The notes beneath the pieces are model-generated. The model worked only from the letters and a program-made list of their open reading frames with translations. It had not been told where the DNA came from and did no database searches. This document shows, in pieces, positions 1-11,646 of a DNA stretch of 64,000 nucleotides (position 1 is its first letter; every line of letters begins with the position of its first letter). The position numbers and the translations under genes were made by a program. The stretch comes from Candolleomyces eurysporus (taxonomy: Eukaryota; Basidiomycota; Agaricomycetes; Agaricales; Psathyrellaceae). The stretch lies in assembly GCA_027579435.1 (NCBI GenBank), contig JANBPK010000812.1, positions 124,001 through 188,000 on the forward strand. Reading direction: 5' to 3'.

Positions 1-2665
1 AGCCGATATTTCTAGTCTTCTGTTGAGCGAAGCTTAACGAGTCGTATCGTAGGCTTAAGTGGCGCCTCTTTTAGTTCGCCTTAGATATCTGGATGCCTGA
101 TGGGTATATATTGCTCGGCTCTCTTTCTTCTCGTCGTCGCACCGTTTAGATCTCCTTCATCTCGTTTATGCGCTCAACGTCTACCTCTGTATCTTAAAGT
201 CTCTCCGCACGCATCTCAATCTAACGCTGTTATAACAAGCACTAGGCGGTGTCCGTACTGTACATCAAAAGTTCGAATGCTAAGTGGACGAGGTAAAGTA
301 TGTTAAATAAGTGAGACTGCCCGATGAACACAAATAGAGACAAAAAAAGCGTGCTTTGGTCCCCTCGACTCCAAGTCCACATAGTAGACTCGTAGCCGAG
401 GCTCAAGCCCGAGGCCCACGACAAGGGAGCACGCCAACCCTCGGGAACCACGTACCTTCAAGTCATCCCGGACAGCTCAGAATGCTGCCGTCTGAGTGTT
501 TGACTCGTTCAGCTCACGCATGCCTAACCACCGAACACTCTCATCTCACGACAAAGACGAGTGCCTTCGTCACCAAAGGGAACTGAATCTTGCAGCGTTA
601 GTGGCGAGTTAGTCCATCAGAGGTAGGGATCCTTGGTCTTCACTCAAGATTCATCTCCAGTGACTCATCTAACAGCCTAGACCTTGATTGAAGGACTGTT
701 TCGAACTTGCTATCTGGATGTCTTTACCAATCCTTGAGGAGTCAATCTTCACCTTATCCTTTTAGTTGATCGAAGCTCGGACTCGTGCGCGCATTGGAAG
801 GCTCATCGAAAGCTTCAAAGTGAAGCCATAGCCTCGAGAGAACGCAACAACCTTGGCCTGCCAACTGGCCGCTGGCATTCCTGAAGCGGCGCCGTTTATC
901 GAGAAGGTTGTCAAGGCTGAACTGGGTTTCCTAGCTTCGTCAAGAACCTGGTATTGAAAGGGCCTCAGGACTCCTTCAGATCAACTTCACACTGAGGTGA
1001 AAGCCTCGAGACCGCCAAACACATTGGTAGCGTGACAAACTCAGCCGCTGGGTGAGAGGAGTTAAGCCAATGTCACACCGAGACCCTCCAGGGTCGCAAA
1101 GACGTGCCCAAAGCAAAGCTCAGAGTGAAAAAGTCTGGAAGACTCAGGAGAGCTGGACCAAACACAGAAGAGCGAGCCACTCGAGGGCGAGCGAAGAGGG
1201 AAGTACAAGCGGAGATGACCGTCCAGGTCAGACCCGCACACTCGAGGAACGCGAAAAAAACCAGAAAGGAGATCCCGGGAGCGAACCCAGTAGATGAGGC
1301 GACAGACTTGACTAAACTCAAGCCCCGGCTGTGAAGGTGTTTTTAACTCACGACCTCAGCTCTCAGCTCTCAGCACTCGGCTCTCAGGCCACGAGCCTCA
1401 CTCAACAGATGTCAAGCGCCTAGAAGCGATACCGAGGTGAGCCAAGACGGTAGAACGAAGCCATATACGTAGCTGTCGCGTTCAGATCGGCAGGTGTTAA
1501 TTGTAGACACCCAACCCAGAGAGTCGATATTGAACGTCGAAGTCAAGGAGAGGGGACCTGGATCAGGGGGCAGTCAGTCTTGATATCGAGCAATCAATGC
1601 GATAGAGAAAAGGCTCGAGAAGGAGAGGAAGAAGGTCCAGGAAAATCGGATGAAGGAACTGCAAAGACCAGAGCTGGGAGACAATAGGACACTGGGACGA
1701 TACCGAGTGCGAGGTGTGGCATCATTGAGGAGGGGTAGAGAACGACGGCTGTTGAGCGCGCCAACGGTGACGGGGAAGATGACTAGAAGATCCCGAAAAT
1801 CCAGAGAAGCTAATCGAAAACAGAGAGTTAGAATGAAAGAAAGGTGCGGGAAGGGTGACTGAGTCAAGGGAAGTGAGGGTATGGTGAAAGGAGAAAAGGG
1901 AAAGCTGGGTGGGGACAAACACAGACCCTCAGACCCAGCCCTTTATATACCCCCAGCCCTTCCCCACGCTAAAGCACAAAGAACACCAACAACCCCCAAT
2001 GCCACCATCCGCGTGACAGTCCAAGCGCATTGCCACTTTTGGTGGTCAAAGCCAGTGCCACCACCATGACTGTCACGATTGTCCTCGTCCTCGTTCCTCT
2101 GAATAGGAGTCGAGTCGCGCTGAATCAATGGTGTAGGTCTAGTAGTCCGAAGTCCTGCTCTTTCGTTGTTTGCTATAGCTGCATCCAGGGTCGTGACTAT
2201 GAGGCCGACGCGTTAACGCACCCGATTCGCACGAGTCGCGTCACGCGTTACGAGTAGGTTGGCGTAGCAAGACCTCGAAGCCCTGTGTAGGTACAGCATA
2301 CTGCCCAGCAGTGTGGCGCGGGGTTGTCAAGCGGAGGTGGTTGTTAAGGCTGGTTGTTGAAAGAAAGAAATGGAGGACAGCGATCGTTGTCCTTATTTGG
2401 CATTGTGCGCCGGGCCTCGTGTTTTCACAACCTCCTTTGTTGCGTTGTGTGTCCACAACCAAGAAAGGCTGTTACCGCGAAAGTAAGTAAGAAAGAAGCG
2501 TCAAGTTAGCAGCGTGTACAGGGCTATAGGTCTATGCTTCTGAGGCGAAAGGGACCGTGCCAAGCGGTGGATGCAGCCGACAGCACAATCCTGAAACGCC
2601 CGCAGCAAGTGGCAGAAAGGCGGTAGACAATGGTATAAGGATATAAACGGAGATTGGCCTTCCAT
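1..2665. other. No confident gene; low-information stretch
   Basis: I find no gene here that I can support. Open frames are short, lack recognisable motifs and overlap on both strands. A purine-rich tract at about 1040-1330 and another at about 1590-1900 give Arg/Lys/Glu-rich frames that look like composition effects. A TATA-like stretch (TTTATATA) occurs near 1942, but no convincing start follows it. Short Ala/Glu-rich frames around 840-960 could be remnants of old coding sequence, but I cannot assign them. Confidence 0.4.
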
Positions 2666-4103
2666 TCACAATTTCCCTCTGAGCCATCTCCCTCTCCTTC
2701 GTCCTCCCTCAGCGTTGGGAGGTGCCAAGCCAACAACCCGCCTTGCAGTGTCAAGATCCACCCCTTCTTTCTCACAAGCCTCCCGAAACACTTTCCTGTT
2801 CAAAAGAGCCCACGCTATCCGTTTCTCTGTCGATGGCGCGTTGGGTGGGTGGACCTCGAAGTCTGGCTCGCGGCCATACCCAACTGTGGCTACACGTATC
2901 ATCATCGCACTGGGGAATGTCAGACAGCGTGAGTGATTGAAAGGGTTATGGAGAAGGAAAGACGGAATGGAAGGCGAAGACAGAGATACAAGACGAATAC
3001 GTCTTGAAAACGAAGGCAAACTCACGCAGTCAATCCATACACAGGCTTGATCCCTCCAGCCTCCCTCCCTGTCAAAAACCGGTGTACCCTAAATGCCTGT
3101 TTGTCCGCATTCGGCCCTTCAGTCTCGACATCATAATATGAATGGTATGGCACCTCCTCTGACTCCCCTTCCGACGAAGCGAACGGGGAGATGGAGGTGA
3201 GGAAAGAGGCGAGTGGATGGGAGAAGAGAGACGCGACTTCAGCTGAGTTCAGGATAGGCTGTTTGACATTGTACACAATTGTGAAGAGGGGTGTGGGTGA
3301 GAGGCCAGTGGAAGGACATACTGTCAGAGTTTTGTCCAGTATCAGGACCACGACTCTGTATCCGAGAGACAGAATGAGCAAAGGAAGGGTGACGCGGGAA
3401 GAATGAGACTCACGGAGTTACGAAGAGCTCAGCAGCGAGAAACGGCTCCAGAATACAGAGAAGTGGCACTTTCTGCTTGTCTCTGGGCAAGCCAATCTGA
3501 ATCCCAAGGAAGAGTCAACGATGAAGATATCGGATATTACACCCCCTGGCGAACCTCTTCAAATGCTTCTCTCCTCTAAACCCAAAGATTAGGCGTCATG
3601 AGTCAACAGGGAACCAGGTAAATCACAGACGACGTACAGCTGCATCCTCGAGAGACCTATCCTCCGGATCCACTCTCCCACCAGGCAACGACGTATCACC
3701 CGCGTACGTTCTCAGTGACGCTGACCGCCTGTTAATCACCACGCAAAAATCTATGAGCAAACAAAATTCCTGAATGAGAACAATAACAACGTACCCACCG
3801 GCTCAACAAAACATACAAATCCCCCTTTCTCCCAACGAAGAGTGCAACGAGCACTGCGGCCATACTTGACCTCGGAAGCTTCAATTGCTGCTTAGGCGCA
3901 ATATAAGCGGCCAGATTGCGCAAACACCTATCAGGTACGATTTTGTTGAGAATCAAACGGCCAGATTCGCGAAAAATGGTAGATAGCACGAACCGCTTTG
4001 AATCTTGGGTCAAGACAGGTATCTGTGACGCGTTGACCGGGACTCTTGACTTGGGCCGATGATAGTCGAGTAGTCGATTAGGTTTCTGACGCTTAATACT
4101 CAT
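2666..4103 (-). CDS. PCD1-like: Nudix hydrolase, peroxisomal CoA diphosphatase-like (PCD1/NUDT7 type)
   Basis: A seven-exon gene whose splice model closes in frame: 4103-3799, 3729-3631, 3571-3555, 3496-3414, 3355-3322, 3258-3027 and 2909-2666, summing to 1014 nt and a 337-residue protein. The Nudix box is spread over exons 2-4: TSLPGGRVDPEDRS, then RREAFEE, then IGLP. This is the CoA-pyrophosphatase version of the motif. Before it lies AAVLVALFVGRKGDLYVLLS, the first beta strands. After it come a hydrophobic strand (VVVLILD), the segment ASLFSHPL, the conserved FRVHRFLTGREAGGIKPVYG, and a final helix starting IRVATVGYG. Family knowledge: these enzymes split CoA or oxidised CoA to 4'-phosphopantetheine and adenosine 3',5'-bisphosphate, often in peroxisomes. 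I see no clear C-terminal SKL signal (the end is GKL), so location is open. The start is the first Met of the exon 1 frame; the N-terminal about 50 residues are poorly conserved, so an internal start is possible. Confidence 0.9.
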
Positions 4104-4457
4104 CTGTACTCAAGAGGCGTCGGATGCCAGCGAGTCGCGGTTGATGGTATTGGTTAGAGCTCAAAATAGGAATTGTGGGGTACGCAGGGAGGTTGAATGA
4201 CGTCGGGAATGGAAGTCGCCGAATTGCCGACACCTGGGATCGAGTCCCAGTGAAGCCGAAAGTTTGTAATCCGTAGTGCACCTCCTCCGCCCGCTCGGAG
4301 CACTCAAAGCTGGCAGAGGAAATCTGGGTTATGAAACACCCAGTTTTAATTTATGAAACGTGGTTGCCAGCGCTGCTGCATCTGTCCATTTCTCCCCCTG
4401 TTGTGGTTCCGCCCTGAGGTTTCGGTAGGTTCAAGATGTAAATTTGGTATATATCTA

Positions 4458-7450
4458 TTAGTTGAATACAATGCTGCCAATGTGTCTTTGTTCTACCTTC
4501 TCCGCGTTCCAAATCCGAACTGTCTTGTCGTCAGAGCTAGACACAATGCTCTTACCGTCAGGTGAGATTGCAACGGACATCACTCTGTCTGTGTGCCCTT
4601 GAATCGGCACTCCCACCTGCTTCCCGGTCTCCACATCCCAAATCCGAATTGCATGATCGCAGCAACCAGAAACAACGCGCTTGCCGTCAGATGAAATTCC
4701 AACCGACCACGCCGGGCTTGTATATCCTTCCAGCGGAATTCCCACTTGCTTCCTCGTCTCTACATCCCAGATCCGAATCGAACCACCGCTACCTCCAGCG
4801 ACGATGAGCTTGCCATCTGCAGAGACTGCAAGAGACATCACCCAATCGGCGTGTCCACCTAACGGCTCCCCCACTTGCTTCCCCNGTTGTCGCATCCCAA
4901 ATCCGGATCGTCTTGTCACTAGAGCCAGAGACGATGTGTTTGCCATCAGGCGAGAAGGCAAGAGACCATACGTCGTCTGTGTGACCGAGGAGCGGGTCTC
5001 CCAGGTGCTGCCCCGTCTCTGCGTCCCAAATACGAATGGTGTGATCGTAAGAGCTGGAGACTATGCGTTTCCCGTCACACGAGATCGAGATTGCAACAGA
5101 CGGCACCCAGTTTGCGTGTTCTCGCGTCGGTTCCATTTGCTTCCCGCTGCCCATATCCCAAGTCCGGATTGACAGCTCGCCAGAGGCAGAGAACACGCTC
5201 TGTCCATCAGCTGAGATTCCAATAGAACGGACTGGAGCTGCGTGCACTAAAGGCTCGTGCTTGCGGACTATAAGGGAACAGTGAGAATTTCTTCATTTGT
5301 ATAAATTTCTCGCCCACTTACGCTCCGTAAAGCGAACCAGAAAGGTTTCCGCCACTTGCCGGTGCTGATCTGACTTCGATTCCAAAAGGTTTTGCAGCCA
5401 AGGATGAATACGTCCTGCCGTCTTGAATTTGAGGTTCAGCGAGTTCTTCAGAATTTCGATTGTACTACTCAAGAGTAGAGCTTTGGTATCCGCTTCGAGC
5501 TTTGGTTCGCTTCGGAGGACGCGGATGACTTCATCGTAAATGATTTGTGCCCCTGTCTCTACGGTCGCCATCCGCATAAGTTTACGGCAAGGAATGTCAA
5601 GCAAGCGACTTACTGTCTTTGGCGATTTGATCCAGAGTATTAAGAACATCTTCGTTCCCCTCCAAAAGTCTTTTCACAATCGTTCTGGTTGAGTCGACTA
5701 AGTCGATCTCCAACCAACCGCTACGATTTCCAAGACCGGCGTCGCGCAACTGATTCCAGAAGACTGATGAATTATTGCCGGGCGGGCTGGCTTTGGGAAC
5801 GTATCGAGAATCTGGCCCTGCGAGAATGAGGGAGCTATGAATTTTTTGCCCGTCGTGAATCTTCCTGTTTGACCAAAGGTGGGGCCTATGATACCGGTGC
5901 GTTAGAAGGGCGGATATAGCCTTGACGCTCGATACCTTCACTCACTTTCGGGTGATTTCGCTGCCTTCCGATCGCCTCGTGAAAGTCAGTCGTTGGAAAG
6001 GAAGTAGCTCAAAAAGATGCCAAACTCCTTTCAACGATTCCTTGACCTCGATCTGCTCGTGGGATAAGAGTTCGCGCTCGAAGGGCTTGGTTCGAAGGCC
6101 GACTGCCGTGGCTTCTAGTACCATCCACCTCATAGGTGGCCTGCTGCGGTTCATCCCAACATTGCGGACATTCCCGCCTCCTCTAAAAAGCACACTATCT
6201 TGAGACTGGTGGTAACTAGAAAAGAAAACAAGGCTTACATATCCGAATGTGATCCCGCAAACCACACTTCCAAGATTTGAGGGTTGCTTTCCGCGGTGTC
6301 CTTCTCAGGAGAGCAGCGTTCGCCGTCAAGGGCCGGGGACCCTGGAGCCTTCTTGCCCAAAGCTGAGCCTCCCCAGGCGTATTCCGGCAGGAATTTCACT
6401 CGTCGCTCGTCAAGCGCTAGTGCATGACGAAAATAGCAAACATGAGTCATTCCATCAGTTGTCCCGGGCAACGTCTGCTTTCCTCGTGCGACCCCAATGG
6501 ACGAAACCGTATCCCTGATAGCAAGAGTTCGTATGAAAATGTGCGATGTAATGTCTGAATGGAACTTACCAAGCACCAACAAAGTGAACACGGACGTCCG
6601 GGTGAGAGAACGCCTTCTTGAAACGTTCCGCCATCGACACCTGCTCTTCTGATCCCACTGTCACAGTCGTTTCCGAGTAACCTTTCTTACCGCTATTTGG
6701 GTCTGCGTAGAGCTGATATGCACTATAAACAAGTGGCAACATCATCTGTTTAGTTGGGAAGGGTCCTAAGTATGAGCGAGCGAAGAAGGTACGAACAATG
6801 GGATCTGCATCTCATTTCCCCTGTAGATGAGGCCAACCTTGGTTGATGTCAGTATTGATCAGGATTCGATGAAACGATTGCGGATGCTTTACCTTCTCGA
6901 TCATGGCAGATAGTGCTCGGACTTGGAAAGCACCACGAGAAAACCCTAATTACTCTTAGAAGCGATCGCCGTACGAGCTGGCATGAAGACCCCTCACCGA
7001 ACAGAAATATACAATCACCATCTTTGTAGTTATCTGACAACCATCGATAGGCGGCTTGCAAAATTTTCTCAAAATTCCTAGACGAGCAGAGCGTTGAACG
7101 GACGACCAAGATCAACATATGTCACACAACTCGGAATCGGGGAACGCACCAAGCGATGGCCAAATCGATTTTGTGAGTCAGAACCTGCTTGTGGTGGCTC
7201 AGAGACCTCCAATGAGGTTGGGCATAGGTTCCAATGCCACTGTTGTACCAGGTTCGCTGGCGGTGCTCAGTCTTCTTGAGGATGAGATTGTATAGTTCAA
7301 TGACGTTTGTGTTCTAATTGAATGAAGGTAAGCCGGACACCATCTGATCTCGGGCATTGCAGACGCGCTCACCTTCGTTCCAAACTGGTTTGCGGTACCG
7401 TCGATGCAGAGGATTAGGTTACGCCCCTCTCTTTGGTGACCGCAAGGCAT
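4458..7450 (-). CDS. DUF2235 alpha/beta-hydrolase (Tle1-like) fused to WD40 repeats
   Basis: Multi-exon gene. The N-terminal half carries the DUF2235 signature: RNLILCIDGTANQFG near the start, then TNVIELYNLI and WYNSGIGTY, and the nucleophile elbow GFSRGAFQVRALSAMIEK, which is completed only after removing an intron near 6945-7000. Next come VHFVGAWDTVSSIGVARG, RHALALDERR and FAGSHSDIGGG; the last carries a likely catalytic Asp. A helical linker (about 5300-5950) leads to at least six WD40 repeats with typical SPDGK, IVSGSSD and IRIWD units. Family knowledge: bacterial DUF2235 proteins include type VI phospholipase effectors (Tle1), while fungal DUF2235 proteins have no settled role. The hydrolase plus beta-propeller layout suggests a sensor or scaffold-coupled lipase, but this is inference. 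A single N at 4885 breaks the third repeat; without it the frame reads DATTGKQVGEP and continues. The start is the Met just before RNLILC; a longer N-terminus is possible. Confidence 0.88.
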
Positions 7451-8450
7451 CTTCGTTTCTTCTGGGTATAGTGACGACCCGATGGTTTCACCACGAGCAT
7501 TTCTGCGAGAGCTAGTCTCATTGGCTGCTCAGAGAACGTCAGCAAGCTGTATGCGAAAGTCAAGGATTTCCTGTTACAAGGACGATCTTTAACGTCGGGT
7601 CGATCTCTGTCGTCCATGTGCAAGAAGCCAAGGGAGTAAGTGGAAAGGAAATGTGAGGGGAGACAACGACTCAGCGTTTGCGGCCAGCACTTGATGGCTA
7701 GACGGCGAGTATTTGAAACATGCCTGAAAGATGCGCATGCACTGTGTCACCTGTCACTTGTCACTCAGCAGCAAGAGTCCAACGATCAACGATCGTAGAC
7801 TCCTTCCCGTCATGGCATTCATTTATCTACCACAGGGTATCAGTAATTGAATACTTGAACCGAAGTTATGTTGAAGGTATGCCAAAATGTGTACAAAAAC
7901 CGGCCATATATAGAAGGCTTTCGAATACATTTCATATATCTTTGACATACCTTTCGGAAAGGTAGCGTTTACAACACGCAGTGTACACGTTGCCGAGGCT
8001 GTCTTAATGTATCGCACTCTTACAAGCATAATATCTACATTAGAATACATACGTGGGCTGCCACATGAAAGACAAATGAGCCAAACTGAGGTTTCTCGAG
8101 ACCTTGCGTCTCCTAAGGCTGAACATCTCCGACGCCCGCGGATGGGGAACGCTCATTATGACGGGGGTGATATCATCCGCACCTATGGTCTATAGCACCA
8201 CCGCTGGTCGACTGCAGCATAACCCAAGGTAATGTCTCTTATCGCTACGTCTATTCGAAGTACTGTCGCTTGCAGGCCGTTGGGGTTTTCGACAAATCCG
8301 AGCAATTCATGACCCTTGTGGGGTTCTTCGTTACCAGTTTGGGCTGCGCAAATTGAGCACCACTCTCGTCCTTCCAATTCATCCATGTTCCGTCCACTTT
8401 CGACACCAACCTCTCAGGTTCATATTTTAGGGCTCTGTTAAAGGTCCAGA
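7451..8450. other. Intergenic, no gene seen
   Basis: Upstream region of the DUF2235-WD40 gene and downstream region of the DUF3712-like gene. Open frames are under 85 codons, with no recognisable motifs or consistent splice sites. AT content rises around 7850-8050, as expected for intergenic DNA. I see no tRNA, repeat or mobile element. Confidence 0.4.
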
Positions 8451-10669
8451 CTAGTGACGGGTTTCAGATAGCCATTCATGTCGGTTGAATCCGTAGACGA
8501 CGGGCTCGTGGATAAGGGCAGGACAATTCATAGTCCATATCTGTACATAGGGTCAGCTGCAGGGAAACATACTACTCGTAGATAGAACGCTGAAGTGTGA
8601 GCAAAACAATGGGCTACAACAGATACCGGCTAAACTACACCAATAAGATAACTTGGAGCCCATATGGACAGTCACTCGTCAGGAGGTCATATGGATAGTT
8701 CGTGGTCAGGTACAATGCGTCGCATCAGAATTGCCATTTCAACCTACATGGATTGAACCGTCACATTCCGCTCAATCGAAAATGTCCATCGAGTACTTAC
8801 TTGGCGCGAATGGGGTCACGAGGCTCGAGCTGCATGTCAGGTAGCTCGAAATCCCCTATGCTGTAGCGGTGGGCCGAGTCAAATTTTGTTCTATGATCGC
8901 AGCACTCGGAGCCTTAACTTACTGAAGAGTGGCTTTGGTCACCCTTATGTTCACCTTGAGAGATCTTCGCCCAATCAGATTCAGAAGTTCGTGTCGTCTA
9001 AGTTCGATTGAGGCCCCTTCGATCAAGGGGCTGAGTCGCGTTGTACCTGCCTGAGAGACTTAGGCGTGTATCAGAGCCAATCTTTGCAAAAAAANGAAAC
9101 ACACCTCGAATGTCATCTCCTCGAGATTTGGATCTCGCACACGGGCGGTGCACACAAGTTTGTTCTTGTATCTCACTTCTCCATCGAATCCAAGAATCTT
9201 CGCGCGGGTCTGGGTCGGATTTTCTTTAGATGACTGTAATAAATAGCTTGCACTGATGAAGAGAAGCTTGTAATTCGCTGACCGATGTCAAATGTGAACG
9301 GGAACTTCTTGCTGATTCCAGTTCGAACGATGGATACATAAGCGGTGAGGCCCTTTATAAGCTGATTGTTCATCCCCGCGACCGACGACTCCACTCTAAA
9401 TGGAGGGATGGACACTTTCCTAGTGCCACCGAGACTTACAACCGTCCCAGTCATACTGTAGCTAATTGTTAGCACACGGTCAGTTGTGATGTAGTTGCTG
9501 ATGAATTCTTGACATTCTAGTGTCTCGGAGCGCTCAGGTCGAAACTGAGTGGAAAGCTTCTGTTCAGTACTTCGACGATCCATGATCTGGAATTGCTGAG
9601 GTTCTCAGAGTAAGTACGATGTTCGGATGGTGCTAGTGATAGCAGTGACCGAAACTGACCGATATCTTGAAGCCGCCGATCTGGAGGGTTGGTAGGCTTC
9701 AGCGCGAGAAAAGTGACTTTGTTTCGTGCGTCTCACCTTCTGCCATTTGTAGTTAATCTCGACGGGCATATCATGGATCTTCACAATAGTTCTGGTAGAG
9801 TTCTTGATTGTAATGCTGGTCAAAGCTTCGACTCCACCTTGACTACCATTATTGCTTTCTATAATATCAATTGAGTCGGTGGTGATGCTATCTTTGAAGT
9901 GATTGAAGCCTATCATGCCCTCGCTCGGTGAGTATCACTGGTCTGACGTCCAGGTACGTACCTTGCATGGAAAAACTCTTGCAGAAGTTGATCTTTACAC
10001 TCTTGTACTCCTGTCCGTCTGCGAAGACATCGACTTCATCCGTCGCAACCTGAACAACCAGACTCTTTTCCTTGAAAATCGATTGGATGAATCTTGTGGT
10101 ACTAGATACTGTTGGGTGAGTGGTACTCTTGAATCATGAAGAGCAACCCACACTGCCATCATAGGGCCTGCGGAATAGATCTTGGTGTTCAACCCAAGTC
10201 TATTCGCCTGCCGTTCCGGTACGCGAAACCGTCCCGAAATGCGCGCCGTGCCAACTACGCCGCCGTTCCAGATCATGTTCAAGGATTTTGGGAAGGAGAT
10301 ATACGAGTCTGCTGGAAGCGACTTGCCCTCCAATGACACTGCCAACTCTGCGGTGAAAGGATCGGTTCTAGGGTTTGGGTGCGTACAGTTTCAGAGAGAG
10401 CTTTGAGAGCGTAAAAAACTCTGTACGCACGTTATGTCCATCCACTCCAATGCAATCTTTGTGCTTTCCACGATGATTTCCGCGATGGATGGTGTTCTGT
10501 GCATTTCCTCATATTCTGAGCGAGTCATAGACACCGAATTAGGCTCGTCTTCGTTTGCACTCGCAACTACTACGACGTGAGTTTGAGCTCCAACTGTCCC
10601 ATCTCCAAGGGTCAAAGGCTCGGAATATTTGGAACTGATAATAGAGTAAGGTTCGCTAGCTAGCGACAT
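8451..10669 (-). CDS. Conserved fungal protein, DUF3712/LEA-like beta-rich repeats
   Basis: A gene of about seven exons, read from MSLASEPYSI at 10669 to a stop at 8451. Canonical introns join: exon 1 to SLEGKSLPADSYISFPKSLN; then ISGRFRVP; FIQSIFKEKSLVVQVATD; then KSFSMQGFNHFKDSITTD, and SIDIIESNNGSQGGVEALTS with SITIKNSTRTIVKIHDMP; later SYSMTGTVVSLGGTRKVSIP; and a terminal exon ending WLSETRH. The order (short hydrophobic strand, QSIFKEKS, GFNHF, then alternating beta strands with N-S-T-R) resembles DUF3712 proteins of fungal membranes, which have LEA-2-like folds. Unlike most of those, I see no N-terminal membrane helix. The exon between about 9605 and 9725 is uncertain. A single N at 9095 lies in a predicted intron after an A-run. 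The function is unknown; the DUF3712 link is by eye and needs a profile search. Confidence 0.6.
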
Positions 10670-11646
10670 TGCGACTGAGCCTAGAAATCAGAGAGAAGGG
10701 AACGGTTTGAATGGACTGCCAGCGATCTGGTGGCCAGTGCGCATCACCGCAGGTTATGCATATGGGGCTTCACACATAGCGTCTACGATAGGTAAGGTGC
10801 GTGCCTCACTTACATTGACAGGTGTACAATAACCGCAGCTTTCGTATGATGACACTGCTAGAAAGGTGCTGAACCTGCGTGGGTGATGATTCGAATGGGC
10901 GGAAGGAGCTGAAAGAACGTGCAGGTGCCAGTGTAATATGAATCAGGGGAGGCTAATAATAACGTTCCCTGTGGATGCTTCATATTGTATTTCGGTTCCA
11001 GATACCCGGCTCTATCTTGGGCTATCAGCTCACGCCTTGCCTCCTTCAATTCTCGGTGTCAGTCAAGTTGAGCATTCAAAGCAAGTGTTTCGAGGTTTGG
11101 AGAACTTGAATGTAAGAGACAAATGAATGTTGCGGACCCCTTCAGCAAGCCACGCTCAAGGACGATTTATTCAATAGCCAAGGAGCCGTTGATAGACAGA
11201 ACATTCCAACAGAGTCGGAGACTCGAAGGTCTTTCTGAGTAGTGAGCTGGAGCGCGGCATATCGCACCAGCCCCACTACACGAGGTTCTCATGGTAGATC
11301 TTGCGTAAGGCGTCAAGAACGGCAGTTTCATCGCGATATCGAAAGTGCTCAAAATAAACTCAGGCTTATGCCTGTAAAATAGCCAAAATTTAGAAGCTAT
11401 CTACCTAGGAAGACGTACTCTTACACAAAGTGGAGAGGATTTACGATCGTCTGAAGGTGTCGAGCCATAAAACCCGGGAAGTAAGGTACATAAATGTCAC
11501 CGCTGGTTGTTCCAGGAACCTCAATACGCTGGATTTGGCACCTGCGTCCGGATTGCAAAGCCAAGTACATTTGTCAAATTCAAGCTACAATACGGACACT
11601 GCGCTATCTATGCACGACTAAAATCTGTAGGGAAAAACCCGAGCAT
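10670..11646. other. Intergenic, no gene seen
   Basis: The gap between two minus-strand genes. Frames on both strands are about 60 codons, without motifs. Part of it should be the promoter of the DUF3712-like gene and the 3' region of the phosphatase gene. Confidence 0.4.

Noticed and set aside
1052..1334. Overlapping basic frames in a purine-rich tract
   Set aside because: Open in several frames on both strands because of base composition; no motif or splice site.
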